Source of the DNA: Methanoculleus sp.
GTDB taxonomy: Archaea > Halobacteriota > Methanomicrobia > Methanomicrobiales > Methanomicrobiaceae
Direction of reading: 5' to 3'
NCBI GenBank assembly: GCA_011045995.1
Contig: DSBQ01000012.1
Span: forward strand, 1 to 35,206
DNA length: 35,206 nucleotides
Part shown: piece by piece, positions 22,464 through 30,717 of the stretch
How the letters are laid out: each line of letters opens with the position of its first letter
Position numbering within the stretch: the first letter of the stretch is position 1
Position numbers and translations under genes: made by a program
The notes under the pieces: model-generated
Seen by the model: only the letters and a program-made list of their open reading frames with translations
Told to the model about the DNA's origin: nothing
Database searches by the model: none

Positions 22464-23234
22464 ATGACGACAAAAGAACTCGATGAAGTGGTGATCAGCC
22501 GCGCAATTCTTGCAGAGCAGAATGCCGTGATGATGGACTACCTCGACCTTGACTGTGCGGTCGTCGGTGCCGGTCCGGCCGGCCTCACCGCTGCCGCATA
22601 CCTTGCAGAGGCAGGAATTAAGACCGGCGTCATCGAAAAGAAGCTCTCCGTCGGCGGCGGCATGTGGGGCGGCGGCATGATGTTCCCCCGCATCGTCGTC
22701 CAGGACGAGGCCCGCCCTATTCTCGATAGATTCGGCATATCCTGCAGGAAATACCAGGAGAACTACTACGTCGCCTCGTCCGTCGAAGCGGTCGCCCGCC
22801 TGACCGCGGCGGCCTGTGATGCAGGGGCGGAATTTTTCAATGTCACGATGGTCGAAGACGTCGTTGTCAAGGCTGACGGGCGCATCTCCGGCCTGGTCAT
22901 CAACTGGACGGCAGTCGAGATGGCCCGCCTCCATATCGACCCCCTGACCCTGAGGACAAAATATACCATCGATGCCACCGGCCACGACGCGACGGTTGCC
23001 CACCAGGTCAAAAACAAGGGAGGAAACCTCCCCATCGCAGGGGAAGGGTTCATGTGGGCCGACCGTGCCGAGGCACATATTCTCGGGCACACGAAAGAGG
23101 TCTTCCCGGGCCTCATCGTCGCCGGCATGGCGGCAAATGCGGTTGCAGGAGAGGCCCGCATGGGCCCCATATTCGGCGGCATGCTCCTTTCGGGACGCCG
23201 TGCGGCGGAGCTTGTCATCGAACAGCGCCGCTGA
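22464..23234 (+). CDS. thi4: Thi4-type thiazole synthase / ribose-1,5-bisphosphate isomerase family
   Basis: The 256-residue protein builds the thiamine thiazole from NAD, glycine and sulfide in archaea. It has the FAD/NAD fold GAGPAGLTAAAYLAEAG, GGGMWGGGMMFPRIVV, NWTAVEMARLHIDP, DATGHDATVA and the closing RMGPIFGGMLLSG. At the position of the yeast and plant sulfur-donor cysteine (SCMDP) this protein has His157 (LHIDP), as in methanogen enzymes that use free sulfide catalytically and are not consumed. The length is that of other archaeal members. Confidence 0.93.
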   Translation: MTTKELDEVVISRAILAEQNAVMMDYLDLDCAVVGAGPAGLTAAAYLAEAGIKTGVIEKKLSVGGGMWGGGMMFPRIVVQDEARPILDRFGISCRKYQENYYVASSVEAVARLTAAACDAGAEFFNVTMVEDVVVKADGRISGLVINWTAVEMARLHIDPLTLRTKYTIDATGHDATVAHQVKNKGGNLPIAGEGFMWADRAEAHILGHTKEVFPGLIVAGMAANAVAGEARMGPIFGGMLLSGRRAAELVIEQRR

Positions 23235-23260
23235 ATGTTCCCCGCGTAAAAAAAGCGAGT

Positions 23261-23271
23261 GCATAAATATG
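23261..23271 (+). promoter_or_regulatory. TATA box deciding the start of the DUF1917 gene
   Basis: GCATAAATATG contains a good TATA box centred 26 nt before ATG 23293. The in-frame ATG at 23269 lies inside it, so the true start is probably 23293 with a leaderless mRNA. Confidence 0.6.
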
Positions 23272-23292
23272 CTGGCTCAAAACGACATTAGC

Positions 23293-23940
23293 ATGGATAC
23301 CGAAGGTGAGGCACTCGCCGATGTCGCGTACGGGCTCTTCGAAATCCTCCTCAACCGGCATCTGAAACGGGGAGGGCACTTCCTTTTCGAGCTCGTCGAA
23401 TCCGGCAGGGATTTCAAAGAGGAATTTACTGCGGCGTTTCTGGCATTCGCAGAGGACTATCCCGAACTCTCTGAGGCGCTCCTCACCGGGTATGGAACCG
23501 CCGATGCCATCTATGATCTCTTCGTCTCAGGCGAGGGCGTCATTCCCACGAAGACCACCCGCATCTTCTGGATCCTCCAGGACGCCCCGGGTTTTGCGCC
23601 GGGCCTCGCCAATACCGAAAAGGCAGGGAAATGGCTGATATTTTTGGAGAGGGACGAAGCCGATGAGATGTGGAAGAAGATACGTGATGCAACCAGCGAG
23701 GGCAGGCTCGGCATATCGGCAAAGGTCTCGACGGCAAAACAGAACCCCGAATCACGTGACGAACGGATGGTCATCTACGTGCATACGGCAGACTGGGCGG
23801 ATGAAGACGACGTGATGAAGATCCGCGAATCGCTCCGCTCCATGGGGGTTGAACAGCGGATAGGATACAAGAGAAATATCGAGACCTTTCAGGGCGAATA
23901 CAGTGAAAAAGGAAAAAAGGTTACGTACTACAGTGCATAA
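23293..23940 (+). CDS. DUF1917 protein with an extra N-terminal domain
   Basis: A 215-residue protein. The C-terminal 110 residues match the DUF1917 (Bles03/C11orf68-like) pattern: KAGKWLIFLERDEADEMWKK, GRLGISAKVSTA, VIYVHTADWADEDDVMKIRESLRSMG and YKRNIETFQGEY. The fold is known from structural genomics but no biochemical role is established. The first 95 residues (DVAYGLFEILLNRHLKRGG and on) are an acidic helical region that I do not recognise. It follows thi4 in the same direction at a 58-nt gap but has its own TATA box. Confidence 0.75.
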   Translation: MDTEGEALADVAYGLFEILLNRHLKRGGHFLFELVESGRDFKEEFTAAFLAFAEDYPELSEALLTGYGTADAIYDLFVSGEGVIPTKTTRIFWILQDAPGFAPGLANTEKAGKWLIFLERDEADEMWKKIRDATSEGRLGISAKVSTAKQNPESRDERMVIYVHTADWADEDDVMKIRESLRSMGVEQRIGYKRNIETFQGEYSEKGKKVTYYSA

Positions 23941-23982
23941 CCGGTATTGAGCATGGTTTTTCCAAAAAACCACGCAAAAAGA

Positions 23983-24129
23983 TTATCCCTTTCTCTCCTT
24001 TGATTTCGGGCGGAGACCCTTGTATCCGCATTTCCGACAATTCGTTGCACGCGGTGCATTACGTGCATTGCAGCGCATGCAGATCTTTACATTGAGGAGT
24101 CGTGATTCTGCTTCTGGAAATCGTGCCAT
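23983..24129 (-). CDS. rpl40e: Ribosomal protein L40e
   Basis: A 48-residue zinc ribosomal protein: [20 protein letters not shown], then an [19 protein letters not shown] end. Two CxxC pairs form the zinc site, and the rest is strongly basic. It sits downstream of the leftward core operon, but a TATA box at about 24156-24164 in the 82-nt gap suggests its own promoter. Confidence 0.95.
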   Translation of the reverse strand: MARFPEAESRLLNVKICMRCNARNAPRATNCRKCGYKGLRPKSKERKG

Positions 24130-24211
24130 GGTCAAAATACCTACTATTTTTCAGTTCTATATACAACGTGGTCTGCCCTATTAACAGTTTTGTTCCCCGC
24201 CAGGGCGGGGA

Positions 24212-24757
24212 TCAGGCGCCTGACGCAAGGTACTCACGGAGACGGGCGAGTGCCCGGCCCCGGTGGGAGATCGCCCCCTTCTCATCGGCCGTCCGTTCCG
24301 CGAGCGTCCTGCCCTCCACTTCGAAGATCGGATCATACCCGAACCCCCCGGTGCCCCGGGGGCCGACGACGGTCCCGTCGACGCGGCCGCGAAAGATCCT
24401 GACCGTGCCTGCTGCATCGGCATACCCGATGGCCGTCTCAAAGTAGGCGCTGCGGTCCTCCACCCCTTCGAGGAGTCGCAGGATGCCTTCCATGCCGATC
24501 GTATCCAGTACATAGGCGGCATACGGACCGGGAAAGCCCTTCAGTGCATGGATGAAAAACCCGGTGTCGTCGACCATCACCGGCTCCTGCAGCGCCTGCC
24601 AGGCAAACTCCGCCTTTGCCCGGGCAATGACCCCCACATCATTGTCCCTGAACTCGGGGATCTCAAGGGGCACGTGGCGCACCTCTGCAATGCCGGAGAA
24701 GAACCGGGCCACCTCATGGGCCTTGTGTTCATTGGAGGTGACGACGGTGATCTTCAC
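24212..24757 (-). CDS. rdgB: XTP/dITP diphosphatase
   Basis: The 181-residue HAM1/RdgB enzyme hydrolyses non-canonical purine triphosphates (XTP, ITP, dITP) to monophosphates, keeping them out of nucleic acids. It shows VTSNEHKAHEV (substrate-binding SxNxxK), VDDTGFFIHAL, FPGPYAAYVL, GGFGYDPIF and the ISHRGRAL close. It overlaps the end of the Kae1-Bud32 gene by 4 nt and is the last gene before the L40e promoter. Confidence 0.95.
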   Translation of the reverse strand: MKITVVTSNEHKAHEVARFFSGIAEVRHVPLEIPEFRDNDVGVIARAKAEFAWQALQEPVMVDDTGFFIHALKGFPGPYAAYVLDTIGMEGILRLLEGVEDRSAYFETAIGYADAAGTVRIFRGRVDGTVVGPRGTGGFGYDPIFEVEGRTLAERTADEKGAISHRGRALARLREYLASGA

Positions 24758-26334
24758 AGGTACCGCCCCCTCAGCCGGATCTCCTCCACCCGCCTGAAGA
24801 CCTCGGCGGCATCATCTGTTGCTGCCGCATATCCCTTCCTGAAGGCAAGGGATAGGCGTTCATAGTCACGGGAGGTGCTCTCGAGCGTCTGGAAGAAGAC
24901 ATGCACATCAACCCCCCGCGCCTCGGTCTCACGGGAGACGTAGGCAAGGCCGAAGTCGATGAAGACCGGCACCCCCTCGCGGATGATAATGTTGCTCGTC
25001 GTCAGATCCCCGTGGATGATGCCTGCCGCGTGCATCCGCCCGACCATCTCCCCCGCCCGTTCAACGGCAACGGGCCCAAGGCAATGCTTCAGCATCTCTC
25101 CCTTTACGTACTCCATGACGATACTGTCATGGGTGACATCACGGATGACCGGTGTCGGGACCCCCGCCTTTCGTGCCGCGGCAATCAGCCGCGCCTCGGC
25201 ACGGGTTCGTTCCGCGATGAGGCGGGCATCAAGGCGGGGTGCCCGGTATCCCTTGGAGAGGCGGCGTTTTACCACATCGCGGCCCAGGCGGGTGACGAGC
25301 GCCTCGGCCCCCCGGGCACCCGCCCCTCCAATCATATCCGCACCGGCAAAGGCGGCATCCCCGTCGCCCTCCCGCCAGGTCACCATGACCTCGTCGGACC
25401 GGTACCCCGCATTGACCGCGGAGTCCGCAATATCCAGTGTTGCACCAGCCGCCAGCATGATCTTGCCCGTGTAGGCGATCATCGCACCGTTGTCGCCGAT
25501 GAACTTCCGGTCGGGAACATAAAACGAGGCGCCGCGCTCCTCGCACATCGTGCGCACCATCTCCTGCAGGCGCCCATTGGCCCCCACCCCGCCGACAAGG
25601 AGGACCTCATCCTTGCCCGAATGGGCAAGCGCGCGTTCGGTCACCTCGACGCACATGGCAAATGCCGTCTCCTGGAGGCCTGCACAGACATCGGGGAGAG
25701 GAGCAGTGGACGCGGAGGCGGCCGAGATCAGGCCCGAGAAGGCCAGGTCCATTCCCTTCACCGTATAGGGGAGATCGATGGGTTCACCTTCCCGTGCCAG
25801 TGCCTCGATCTGCGGGCCGCCGGGATGGGGCATCCCTTTCCTGCGGGCAAACTTGTCTAGGCCGTTGCCGACACCGATATCGAGCGTTTCGCCGAATATC
25901 CGGTACCGTTTCCCCAGAAACCCGAGCACCTGCGTATTCGCGCCGCTCGCATAGAGCGTGACCGGATCATCGCACCCGCAGGCCCACCGACCGATCTCAA
26001 CATGTGCGACACAGTGGTTGACGCCTACCAGCGGCACGTCAAGAGCGAGCGCAAGTGCGCGCGCCGCCGTCCCCACCGTTCTCAGGCAGGGTCCGAGTCC
26101 GGGGCCGCGGGAGAACGCCACCGCTCCGATCTCTGAAGGGTCACCGATAACGGCACCGATGACCTCCTTCATCTTCGAGGCATGGTGCTGGGCCGCCTCG
26201 CGGGGATGTATCCCTCCGGACGGAGGCTGGTACGGTGATGAATAAAGCGCGATAACGTCGTCTTCGCCAAAAAGAGCGGCACTGAGGTTCCAAGCGGTCC
26301 CCTCAATCCCGAGTATGTGCCCCCGTTCAGGCAT
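24754..26334 (-). CDS. Kae1-Bud32 fusion, tRNA t6A synthesis
   Basis: The 526-residue fusion joins two subunits of the KEOPS complex, which makes N6-threonylcarbamoyl-adenosine at position 37 of ANN-decoding tRNAs. Residues 1 to about 325 are Kae1 (TsaD fold): the HCVAH metal site, TLYASGANTQVLGF and VLLVGGVGANGRL. Residues about 335-526 are the Bud32 kinase: H441-GDLTTSN catalytic loop and IDFGLAY metal loop, ending RLRGRYL. The same fusion is known in other euryarchaea. It starts 3 nt after the S27ae stop and overlaps the next gene, so it is fully embedded in the ribosomal operon. Confidence 0.96.
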   Translation of the reverse strand: MPERGHILGIEGTAWNLSAALFGEDDVIALYSSPYQPPSGGIHPREAAQHHASKMKEVIGAVIGDPSEIGAVAFSRGPGLGPCLRTVGTAARALALALDVPLVGVNHCVAHVEIGRWACGCDDPVTLYASGANTQVLGFLGKRYRIFGETLDIGVGNGLDKFARRKGMPHPGGPQIEALAREGEPIDLPYTVKGMDLAFSGLISAASASTAPLPDVCAGLQETAFAMCVEVTERALAHSGKDEVLLVGGVGANGRLQEMVRTMCEERGASFYVPDRKFIGDNGAMIAYTGKIMLAAGATLDIADSAVNAGYRSDEVMVTWREGDGDAAFAGADMIGGAGARGAEALVTRLGRDVVKRRLSKGYRAPRLDARLIAERTRAEARLIAAARKAGVPTPVIRDVTHDSIVMEYVKGEMLKHCLGPVAVERAGEMVGRMHAAGIIHGDLTTSNIIIREGVPVFIDFGLAYVSRETEARGVDVHVFFQTLESTSRDYERLSLAFRKGYAAATDDAAEVFRRVEEIRLRGRYL

Positions 26335-26337
26335 TGC

Positions 26338-26493
26338 TTATTTCTTGAATTCAGTATATCCGCACTTGCCACAGGAAAGCCTGTCCTCGTGCTCTGCCAT
26401 ACAGACACCGGGTCCGCACCGGGGGCAATGCTTCTTCTGGATGACCGCCTTGTCACCCTCAACCGTATAGTACGATGAGCGTTTGATGGCCAT
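26338..26493 (-). CDS. rps27ae: Ribosomal protein S27ae
   Basis: A 51-residue protein: [17 protein letters not shown], then zinc pairs CPRC and CGKC and a GYTEFKK end. GGAGG 7 nt before ATG 26493 is a strong ribosome-binding site, located at the end of the S24e gene. It lacks the ubiquitin part found in eukaryotic S27a, as expected in archaea. Confidence 0.95.
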   Translation of the reverse strand: MAIKRSSYYTVEGDKAVIQKKHCPRCGPGVCMAEHEDRLSCGKCGYTEFKK

Positions 26494-26495
26494 GA

Positions 26496-26807
26496 TTATG
26501 CCTCCTTTGCGGCTTCTCCGGCCTCTTCTTCCGGTGCGCCCGTGCGCCTGATCAGGTGTTCCGGTTCGACACGCTGCAGGCTCTCTTCATCTTCATAGAT
26601 GCGTGCGTACCCGGTGAGCTCCTGTTTGCCAAAGCTCGTCTTGATTGAATCGAGTACAACAAGGCCTTCTTTTACATTCTGGAGGGCACAGAGCTTTCCC
26701 AGAATCGTCCTGCGCGACGGGGTTGCCCCTTCAAACGTAAGGACGAAATCAAGTTCCCTCCGGTTTAAAAGCCCGTTCTCTTCATCTCTGATAAATTCAA
26801 AGTCCAT
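26496..26807 (-). CDS. rps24e: Ribosomal protein S24e
   Basis: The 103-residue protein contains [45 protein letters not shown] and the charged tail typical of the family. The S27ae gene follows after 2 nt. The 32-nt gap before it holds a TATA-like TTTTAAGTA about 25 nt from ATG 26807, which may give an additional internal promoter for the ribosomal genes. Confidence 0.94.
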   Translation of the reverse strand: MDFEFIRDEENGLLNRRELDFVLTFEGATPSRRTILGKLCALQNVKEGLVVLDSIKTSFGKQELTGYARIYEDEESLQRVEPEHLIRRTGAPEEEAGEAAKEA

Positions 26808-26839
26808 CGATATCCCTACAATATTGTTATGAAAATTAC

Positions 26840-27349
26840 TTAAAAGTCGTGATCAGCCACGTCACTCTTCTCGAAGAGAGAGAGAAGCCATTCAGCTTTA
26901 TTCTTGCGTTCATCATCGACCAGAAGCACTACAACACCCTCGCACGGCTGCCCGTAGAGGACAACGGCCCCTTCGGGAGCCGCAAGCACCGCCGGGATCA
27001 CCGCCAGATCCTCCTCGCCATCGACATAGATGAGGGCTGGAGGCGCGGCCACTGCGTCATAGAGCGCGGCAATCAGGTCATCCGTCAGCATTCCCGGTGG
27101 ATTTGCCACGTCCGTGCGCGGAGAGCTGAGAAGCGGCGTCTCCCGGCAGGGACTGCGCATGGTGATCCCGTCGATCACCGCCACATCAGGGGTAATCCCT
27201 GCGAAGAGAAGGTTGCGGGTCACCATGTCCCCGACCGCGATTACCATCCTGCCGCGGATGACCTCCATCGCGTCCTCGACAGAAGGGTAGAGGGAGCCGA
27301 AGGGTTCCTTGAAATACCTGCGGCTCTCCCGGGGGAGGGTATAGTTCAT
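26840..27349 (-). CDS. GTP-dependent dephospho-CoA kinase (DUF359)
   Basis: The archaeal enzyme for the last step of coenzyme A synthesis, phosphorylating dephospho-CoA with GTP, unrelated to bacterial CoaE. The 169-residue protein shows VAVGDMVTRNLL-like IAVGDMV, DVAVIDGITMR and the YVDGEEDLAVIPAVLAAPEGAVVLYGQP core. It begins directly after the Spt4 stop (no gap), and the same gene order is widespread in euryarchaea. Confidence 0.92.
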   Translation of the reverse strand: MNYTLPRESRRYFKEPFGSLYPSVEDAMEVIRGRMVIAVGDMVTRNLLFAGITPDVAVIDGITMRSPCRETPLLSSPRTDVANPPGMLTDDLIAALYDAVAAPPALIYVDGEEDLAVIPAVLAAPEGAVVLYGQPCEGVVVLLVDDERKNKAEWLLSLFEKSDVADHDF

Positions 27350-27547
27350 TCAGCGAACCTTCAGTGCAATACGGCCCGGCGCATCAATATTCATCTTTTG
27401 CGCGATATCGGAGTGCCGGGGGTCGATGACCACCAGGTATCCTGCCCAGTCATCGGTCAGGTTCGTACTGCCGCACATAACGCAGGCATCGCCATCCACC
27501 ATGCGGTGGCAGCTCCTGCAGACATTCTGCTGTTTCTTACTGACCAT
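27350..27547 (-). CDS. spt4: Transcription elongation factor Spt4 (RpoE2)
   Basis: A 65-residue zinc protein (CRSCH and CVMCG pairs, then WAGYLVVIDPRHSDIA) that pairs with Spt5 to make RNA polymerase processive. It overlaps the end of the Rpo7 gene by 11 nt. Confidence 0.95.
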   Translation of the reverse strand: MVSKKQQNVCRSCHRMVDGDACVMCGSTNLTDDWAGYLVVIDPRHSDIAQKMNIDAPGRIALKVR

Positions 27548-28106
27548 GGGAGGATTTCTCCTTCTCTTCCTCTTCCGTCAGCCAGTGTTCGGTCCCGAGG
27601 CCCGACTGGCGCATCGTCAGCCCTATCTTGCTCTCGCGGGGATCCCTCTCCGAGATAGAGAGCGAAACGATACGTGCCCGGATGCCGTCGCCGACAGAGA
27701 TCTGCCGTTTTGTCTCCTGACAGACGAGCCGGCCGTTCTTCTCATCATAACTGATGAAGTCGTCCGAGATCTGGCTGACGTGCAGCATCGCATCGATGGG
27801 GCCCAGGGAGACGAACGTACCAAAACTGGTCGTCTCCACCACAACACCCTCGATCACTTCCTGCTGGGCAAGCCTGAGGACGAGCGCCTCAAACTCAACG
27901 GTATAAAAAACCGCCCCGTCGCCCGGTATGATATCTCCCTCGCCGATCTCGAGGATCTTTGTTACGGCAATGAAAATACCGATATTCCTGTCGATGGTTC
28001 CTTCCAGCTGTTCCTGGAGGACGTCCATCACCACCGTCCCGATGTCTTCGCCCAGACGGAGGGGCGGCACCCGCACCTTATCTTCAAGTCTCATTTTGTA
28101 ATACAT
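27537..28106 (-). CDS. rpo7: RNA polymerase subunit Rpo7 (RpoE1)
   Basis: The 189-residue stalk subunit binds emerging RNA and helps open the promoter. Residues 1-80 form the RNP-like domain starting MYYKMRLEDKVRVPPLRLGED; residues about 82-165 are the S1/OB fold (GVVVETTSFGTFVSLGPIDAMLHVSQISDD). The acidic tail overlaps the Spt4 gene. GGGTGAG before ATG 28106 is a good ribosome-binding site. Confidence 0.96.
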   Translation of the reverse strand: MYYKMRLEDKVRVPPLRLGEDIGTVVMDVLQEQLEGTIDRNIGIFIAVTKILEIGEGDIIPGDGAVFYTVEFEALVLRLAQQEVIEGVVVETTSFGTFVSLGPIDAMLHVSQISDDFISYDEKNGRLVCQETKRQISVGDGIRARIVSLSISERDPRESKIGLTMRQSGLGTEHWLTEEEEKEKSSHGQ

Positions 28107-28118
28107 GAACTCACCCTG

Positions 28119-28499
28119 TTAGCCCCGAATGATCTCTAATCTCTTTTTTTCACGCAGATATATCACATCAATATTTCGTTTCAGCAGTGCGCTTCTGAGC
28201 AGGCGGTCGTTCGTTGCCACCATGCATCCGTTCTCCACTGCATAGCGGACGATCCGTTCGTCGACGGGCACATCGGGGTACGGGCTTGCCTCGACCCGGC
28301 ACCTGCCGGCTAGGCGGATGCCGACCCGTGCGGCGGCCGCATCACGCCCCCTGCCGGAAGCAATCCCTGCAAGTTCAAGGGTGACATCTTTCAGGGTCAC
28401 CGGTTCATATGCACCCACAAGCGCCTCGATCTCTGAAAAGATGTCGATCCCGAACTGAACCGGGATCATCAGCGCATTGGCGTCGAGAAGGACCTTCAC
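28119..28499 (-). CDS. PIN-domain ribonuclease, FCF1-like
   Basis: A 126-residue PIN protein with acidic metal-binding residues in VLLDANALM, LKDVTLELAG and VATNDRLLRSALL. In many euryarchaea a FCF1/Utp24-like PIN gene lies exactly here, between aIF2-gamma and Rpo7, so a role in rRNA processing is more likely than a toxin role, and no antitoxin gene is beside it. It starts just before the aIF2-gamma stop. Confidence 0.88.
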   Translation of the reverse strand: MKVLLDANALMIPVQFGIDIFSEIEALVGAYEPVTLKDVTLELAGIASGRGRDAAAARVGIRLAGRCRVEASPYPDVPVDERIVRYAVENGCMVATNDRLLRSALLKRNIDVIYLREKKRLEIIRG

Positions 28500-29732
28500 T
28501 TATACTAACGTCCCCATGCCGATAAGCCGCCATCTGCCGCCGACCTGACGGGATATGGCAATCCTCGAACCCGTCTCGACACAGACCGGCCGCTTGAGCA
28601 CCACATCGACGACATCCTTCTTTGTGTTCACCACGACACCCACGGTGACGGCCGTCCCGACCGAGAGCATCAGCGGTTCCTTGTGGCGCAGCGGTTCGAT
28701 GGTAAACTCATCATCCGACCCGACAACCCGCTCCATGAGCTGTACCTGGAAGGAGAGGCGGTCCCAGACCGGGGGAAGAGCTCCCACACGGCCGGCCACC
28801 TGACCCGCCAGCGCATCGCTCTTGGTCAGTGCAGGGTCGAGTTTTGTACCGATGCCCAGAAGGCCGCCGGGCGTTGCTGTCTGGACCTTCCGTGAACCGG
28901 CGTTGATCGTCGTGATCTTCGTCTCGATCGGTTCCCAGATCGTCTGGTTTTCAACCACGACTTTTCTTCCGGGCCGGATCTCAATATCATCGCCCTCGTT
29001 GAAGACTCCCCGGGTAAGCGATCCGCCGATGACCCCTCCTTTTACCTCCCTCCAGCTGCAGCCGGGCCTGTTGATATCAAAGGAGCGGGCGATCAGCATG
29101 AGGGGTTCCTCCTCCGGATCACGCCGCGGTTCGGGAATATTCTCATCGAGCGCCTGCAGAAGCGCACCGATATTGATGCCTTTCTGGGCGGAGACCGGAA
29201 TCACCGCGGCTTTTTCCGCAATCGTTCCCTTTACGAACTTTTTTATCTGCCGGTAGTTTTCGAGCGCATCCGCCTGTGAAACGACATCGATCTTGTTCTG
29301 GACAATGACGATGTTTTCAATTCCCACAAGTTCAAGTGCCATCAAATGTTCCTTGGTCTGGGGCTGCGGACATCGTTCGTTCGCTGCGATGACAAGCATC
29401 GCCCCGTCCATCAGCGCCGATCCCGAAAGCATCGTCGCCATCAGTGTCTCGTGCCCGGGGGCATCGACAAAGGATACGGTCCGTACGGGTTCGGCGGGCC
29501 CTCCGCATACCGGGCACGCCGGGCTGGTGGTAAACGAATCAGCACCTGTGCACGCCGGACACCGGTAGACGACCGCATCTGCATACCCGAGACGTATCGA
29601 AATACCTCGTTTGATCTCCTCGCTATGCCGGTCAGTCCATGAACCGGTCAAGCCGGAAACCAGTGTCGTTTTGCCATGGTCAACATGGCCGACGACACCG
29701 ATATTGACACTGGGAATTAATGGATCACTCAA
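28500..29732 (-). CDS. eif2g: Translation initiation factor aIF2, gamma subunit
   Basis: The 410-residue GTPase delivers initiator Met-tRNA to the ribosome. It has [10 protein letters not shown] (P-loop), a zinc knuckle CPAC...[13 protein letters not shown] and QNKIDVV, followed by two beta-barrel domains. The start is TTG 29732; the preceding GGAGGT (about 29746-29751) supports it and no ATG lies in a better place. It is the first gene of the leftward core operon. Confidence 0.97.
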   Translation of the reverse strand: MSDPLIPSVNIGVVGHVDHGKTTLVSGLTGSWTDRHSEEIKRGISIRLGYADAVVYRCPACTGADSFTTSPACPVCGGPAEPVRTVSFVDAPGHETLMATMLSGSALMDGAMLVIAANERCPQPQTKEHLMALELVGIENIVIVQNKIDVVSQADALENYRQIKKFVKGTIAEKAAVIPVSAQKGINIGALLQALDENIPEPRRDPEEEPLMLIARSFDINRPGCSWREVKGGVIGGSLTRGVFNEGDDIEIRPGRKVVVENQTIWEPIETKITTINAGSRKVQTATPGGLLGIGTKLDPALTKSDALAGQVAGRVGALPPVWDRLSFQVQLMERVVGSDDEFTIEPLRHKEPLMLSVGTAVTVGVVVNTKKDVVDVVLKRPVCVETGSRIAISRQVGGRWRLIGMGTLV

Positions 29733-29744
29733 TGAATCTCAAAC

Positions 29745-29781
29745 CTCCTTATAAATATACAACCGCACTACTTATACCTAC
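29745..29781 (-). promoter_or_regulatory. Promoter and ribosome-binding site of the aIF2-gamma operon
   Basis: On the minus strand GTATAAGTAG (about 29770-29780) can act as TATA box with transcription starting near 29750, just before AAGGAGGT. A second AT-rich run TATATTTATAA at about 29752-29762 would instead place the start at the TTG codon itself. Confidence 0.5.
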
Positions 29782-29855
29782 TCTGTGCACGCAATTGTTC
29801 CATGTAGATAGGGGCGCAAGGCGGTTAAATATTCGGATGCCCGGCTGATTCTCTC

Positions 29856-29890
29856 CTTACATTCACACGATGTAAGAAAAAATTTAAAGG
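29856..29890 (+). promoter_or_regulatory. Inverted repeat and TATA box before nikR
   Basis: CTTACAT (29856-29862) and ATGTAAG (29870-29876) are perfect inverted arms around 7 nt. They abut a TATA box, AATTTAAAG, at 29881-29889, which is about 25 nt before the probable transcription start. The position suits an operator covering the BRE. Confidence 0.6.
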
Positions 29891-29927
29891 AATAAACAAA
29901 AAGTAAGACTATCAATGCCAAGGCATT

Positions 29928-30365
29928 ATGAGCGAGGTTGTTATGACAAATGATTCAGACCTTTCACGTATCGGGATCTCCCTTCCCAAAAGCCTTCTCG
30001 ATAAATTTGACGAAATTCTGGATCTCCGGGGATATTCATCGCGATCGGAGGGAATACGGGATGCCATCCGTAATTACATCACTTATTACAAGTGGATGTC
30101 CGACGTGAGCGGTGAACGACAGGGAGTCATCACCATGGTCTATGACCATGAACAGCGGGGCCTTCTCCAGGTGCTGACTGAAATCCAGCATGAATATCTC
30201 TCGGTCATCCAGTGTTCCCTTCACTCCCATGTCAACCACGACAAATGCGTCGAGGTCATCCTTCTGCGTGGTGAGGCGGACAAAATGAAAAGTATTGCTG
30301 AACGCCTGATGGCGCAGAAAGGGGTCGAATCAGTCAAGCTGACGACGATCCCGATTGAAGATTAA
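29928..30365 (+). CDS. nikR: Nickel-responsive regulator NikR
   Basis: A 145-residue ribbon-helix-helix repressor that binds DNA when nickel is present. Residues about 13-55 form the DNA-binding part (RIGISLPKSLLDKFDEI, GYSSRSEGIRDAIRNYI). The ACT-like C-terminal domain holds the square-planar nickel site: His88, His99, His101 and Cys107, matching the order and spacing in the E. coli protein. Nickel control matters in a methanogen because coenzyme F430 and hydrogenases need it. No nickel transporter gene is nearby. ATG 29928 is taken, with AAGG upstream; ATG 29943 is possible. Confidence 0.95.
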   Translation: MSEVVMTNDSDLSRIGISLPKSLLDKFDEILDLRGYSSRSEGIRDAIRNYITYYKWMSDVSGERQGVITMVYDHEQRGLLQVLTEIQHEYLSVIQCSLHSHVNHDKCVEVILLRGEADKMKSIAERLMAQKGVESVKLTTIPIED

Positions 30366-30373
30366 CAAATTTT

Positions 30374-30661
30374 TTATCCGGCCCCGACCCCGGTGACATC
30401 ATCATACCGTGCCCTGAGATCATCCGCCGATTCTATCTCCTTCAGGTGCTCATAATCGTCGATGACGTCGGTCTTTCGTTCGCGCTTCTTTCTCTCCGGC
30501 CCTTCGACCCGGATCAACCGGTCCGTCCTGTACAAAAGACCGGTCGCGTCGATCTGCGCAAAGGTCTTTCCCTCAATCTCCTCCAGCCGTTCCACCGTGC
30601 CGGTGGTGCCGGTGCTGGGATATCTGACCCGGACCCCGGGTACAATCGCCTCACTCTCCAT
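30374..30661 (-). CDS. DUF2098 protein
   Basis: A 95-residue protein of a methanogen-associated family (DUF2098): MESEAIVPGVRVRYPSTGTTG, VERLEEIEGKTFAQIDATGLLYR and a basic helix, then an acidic tail. The N-terminal part resembles a small beta barrel of the KOW or SH3 kind. Function unknown. ATG 30661 is preferred over an upstream frame to 30748, because a minus-strand TATA box near 30690 lies 27 nt before it. It is divergent from ycaO with shared promoter DNA, so common control is likely. Confidence 0.78.
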   Translation of the reverse strand: MESEAIVPGVRVRYPSTGTTGTVERLEEIEGKTFAQIDATGLLYRTDRLIRVEGPERKKRERKTDVIDDYEHLKEIESADDLRARYDDVTGVGAG

Positions 30662-30683
30662 TGATCTACATGGAATCGGCGAA

Positions 30684-30697
30684 AATATAAAAATTGG
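30684..30697. promoter_or_regulatory. Shared divergent TATA for DUF2098 and ycaO
   Basis: The run AATATAAAAATT serves as a TATA box on both strands: about 27 nt from the DUF2098 ATG (30661) and about 28 nt from the ycaO ATG (30718). Only 56 bp separate the two start codons, so one bound TBP could serve only one gene at a time. Confidence 0.6.
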
Positions 30698-30717
30698 CGC
30701 ACAATGATGGTATACGA

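Noticed and set aside
24901-25860. 319-codon plus-strand frame inside Kae1-Bud32
   Set aside because: Antisense shadow; the minus strand carries clear Kae1 and Bud32 motifs.
28119-28499. PIN protein as a VapC toxin
   Set aside because: No antitoxin partner; the gene is fixed inside the aIF2-gamma/Rpo7 operon.
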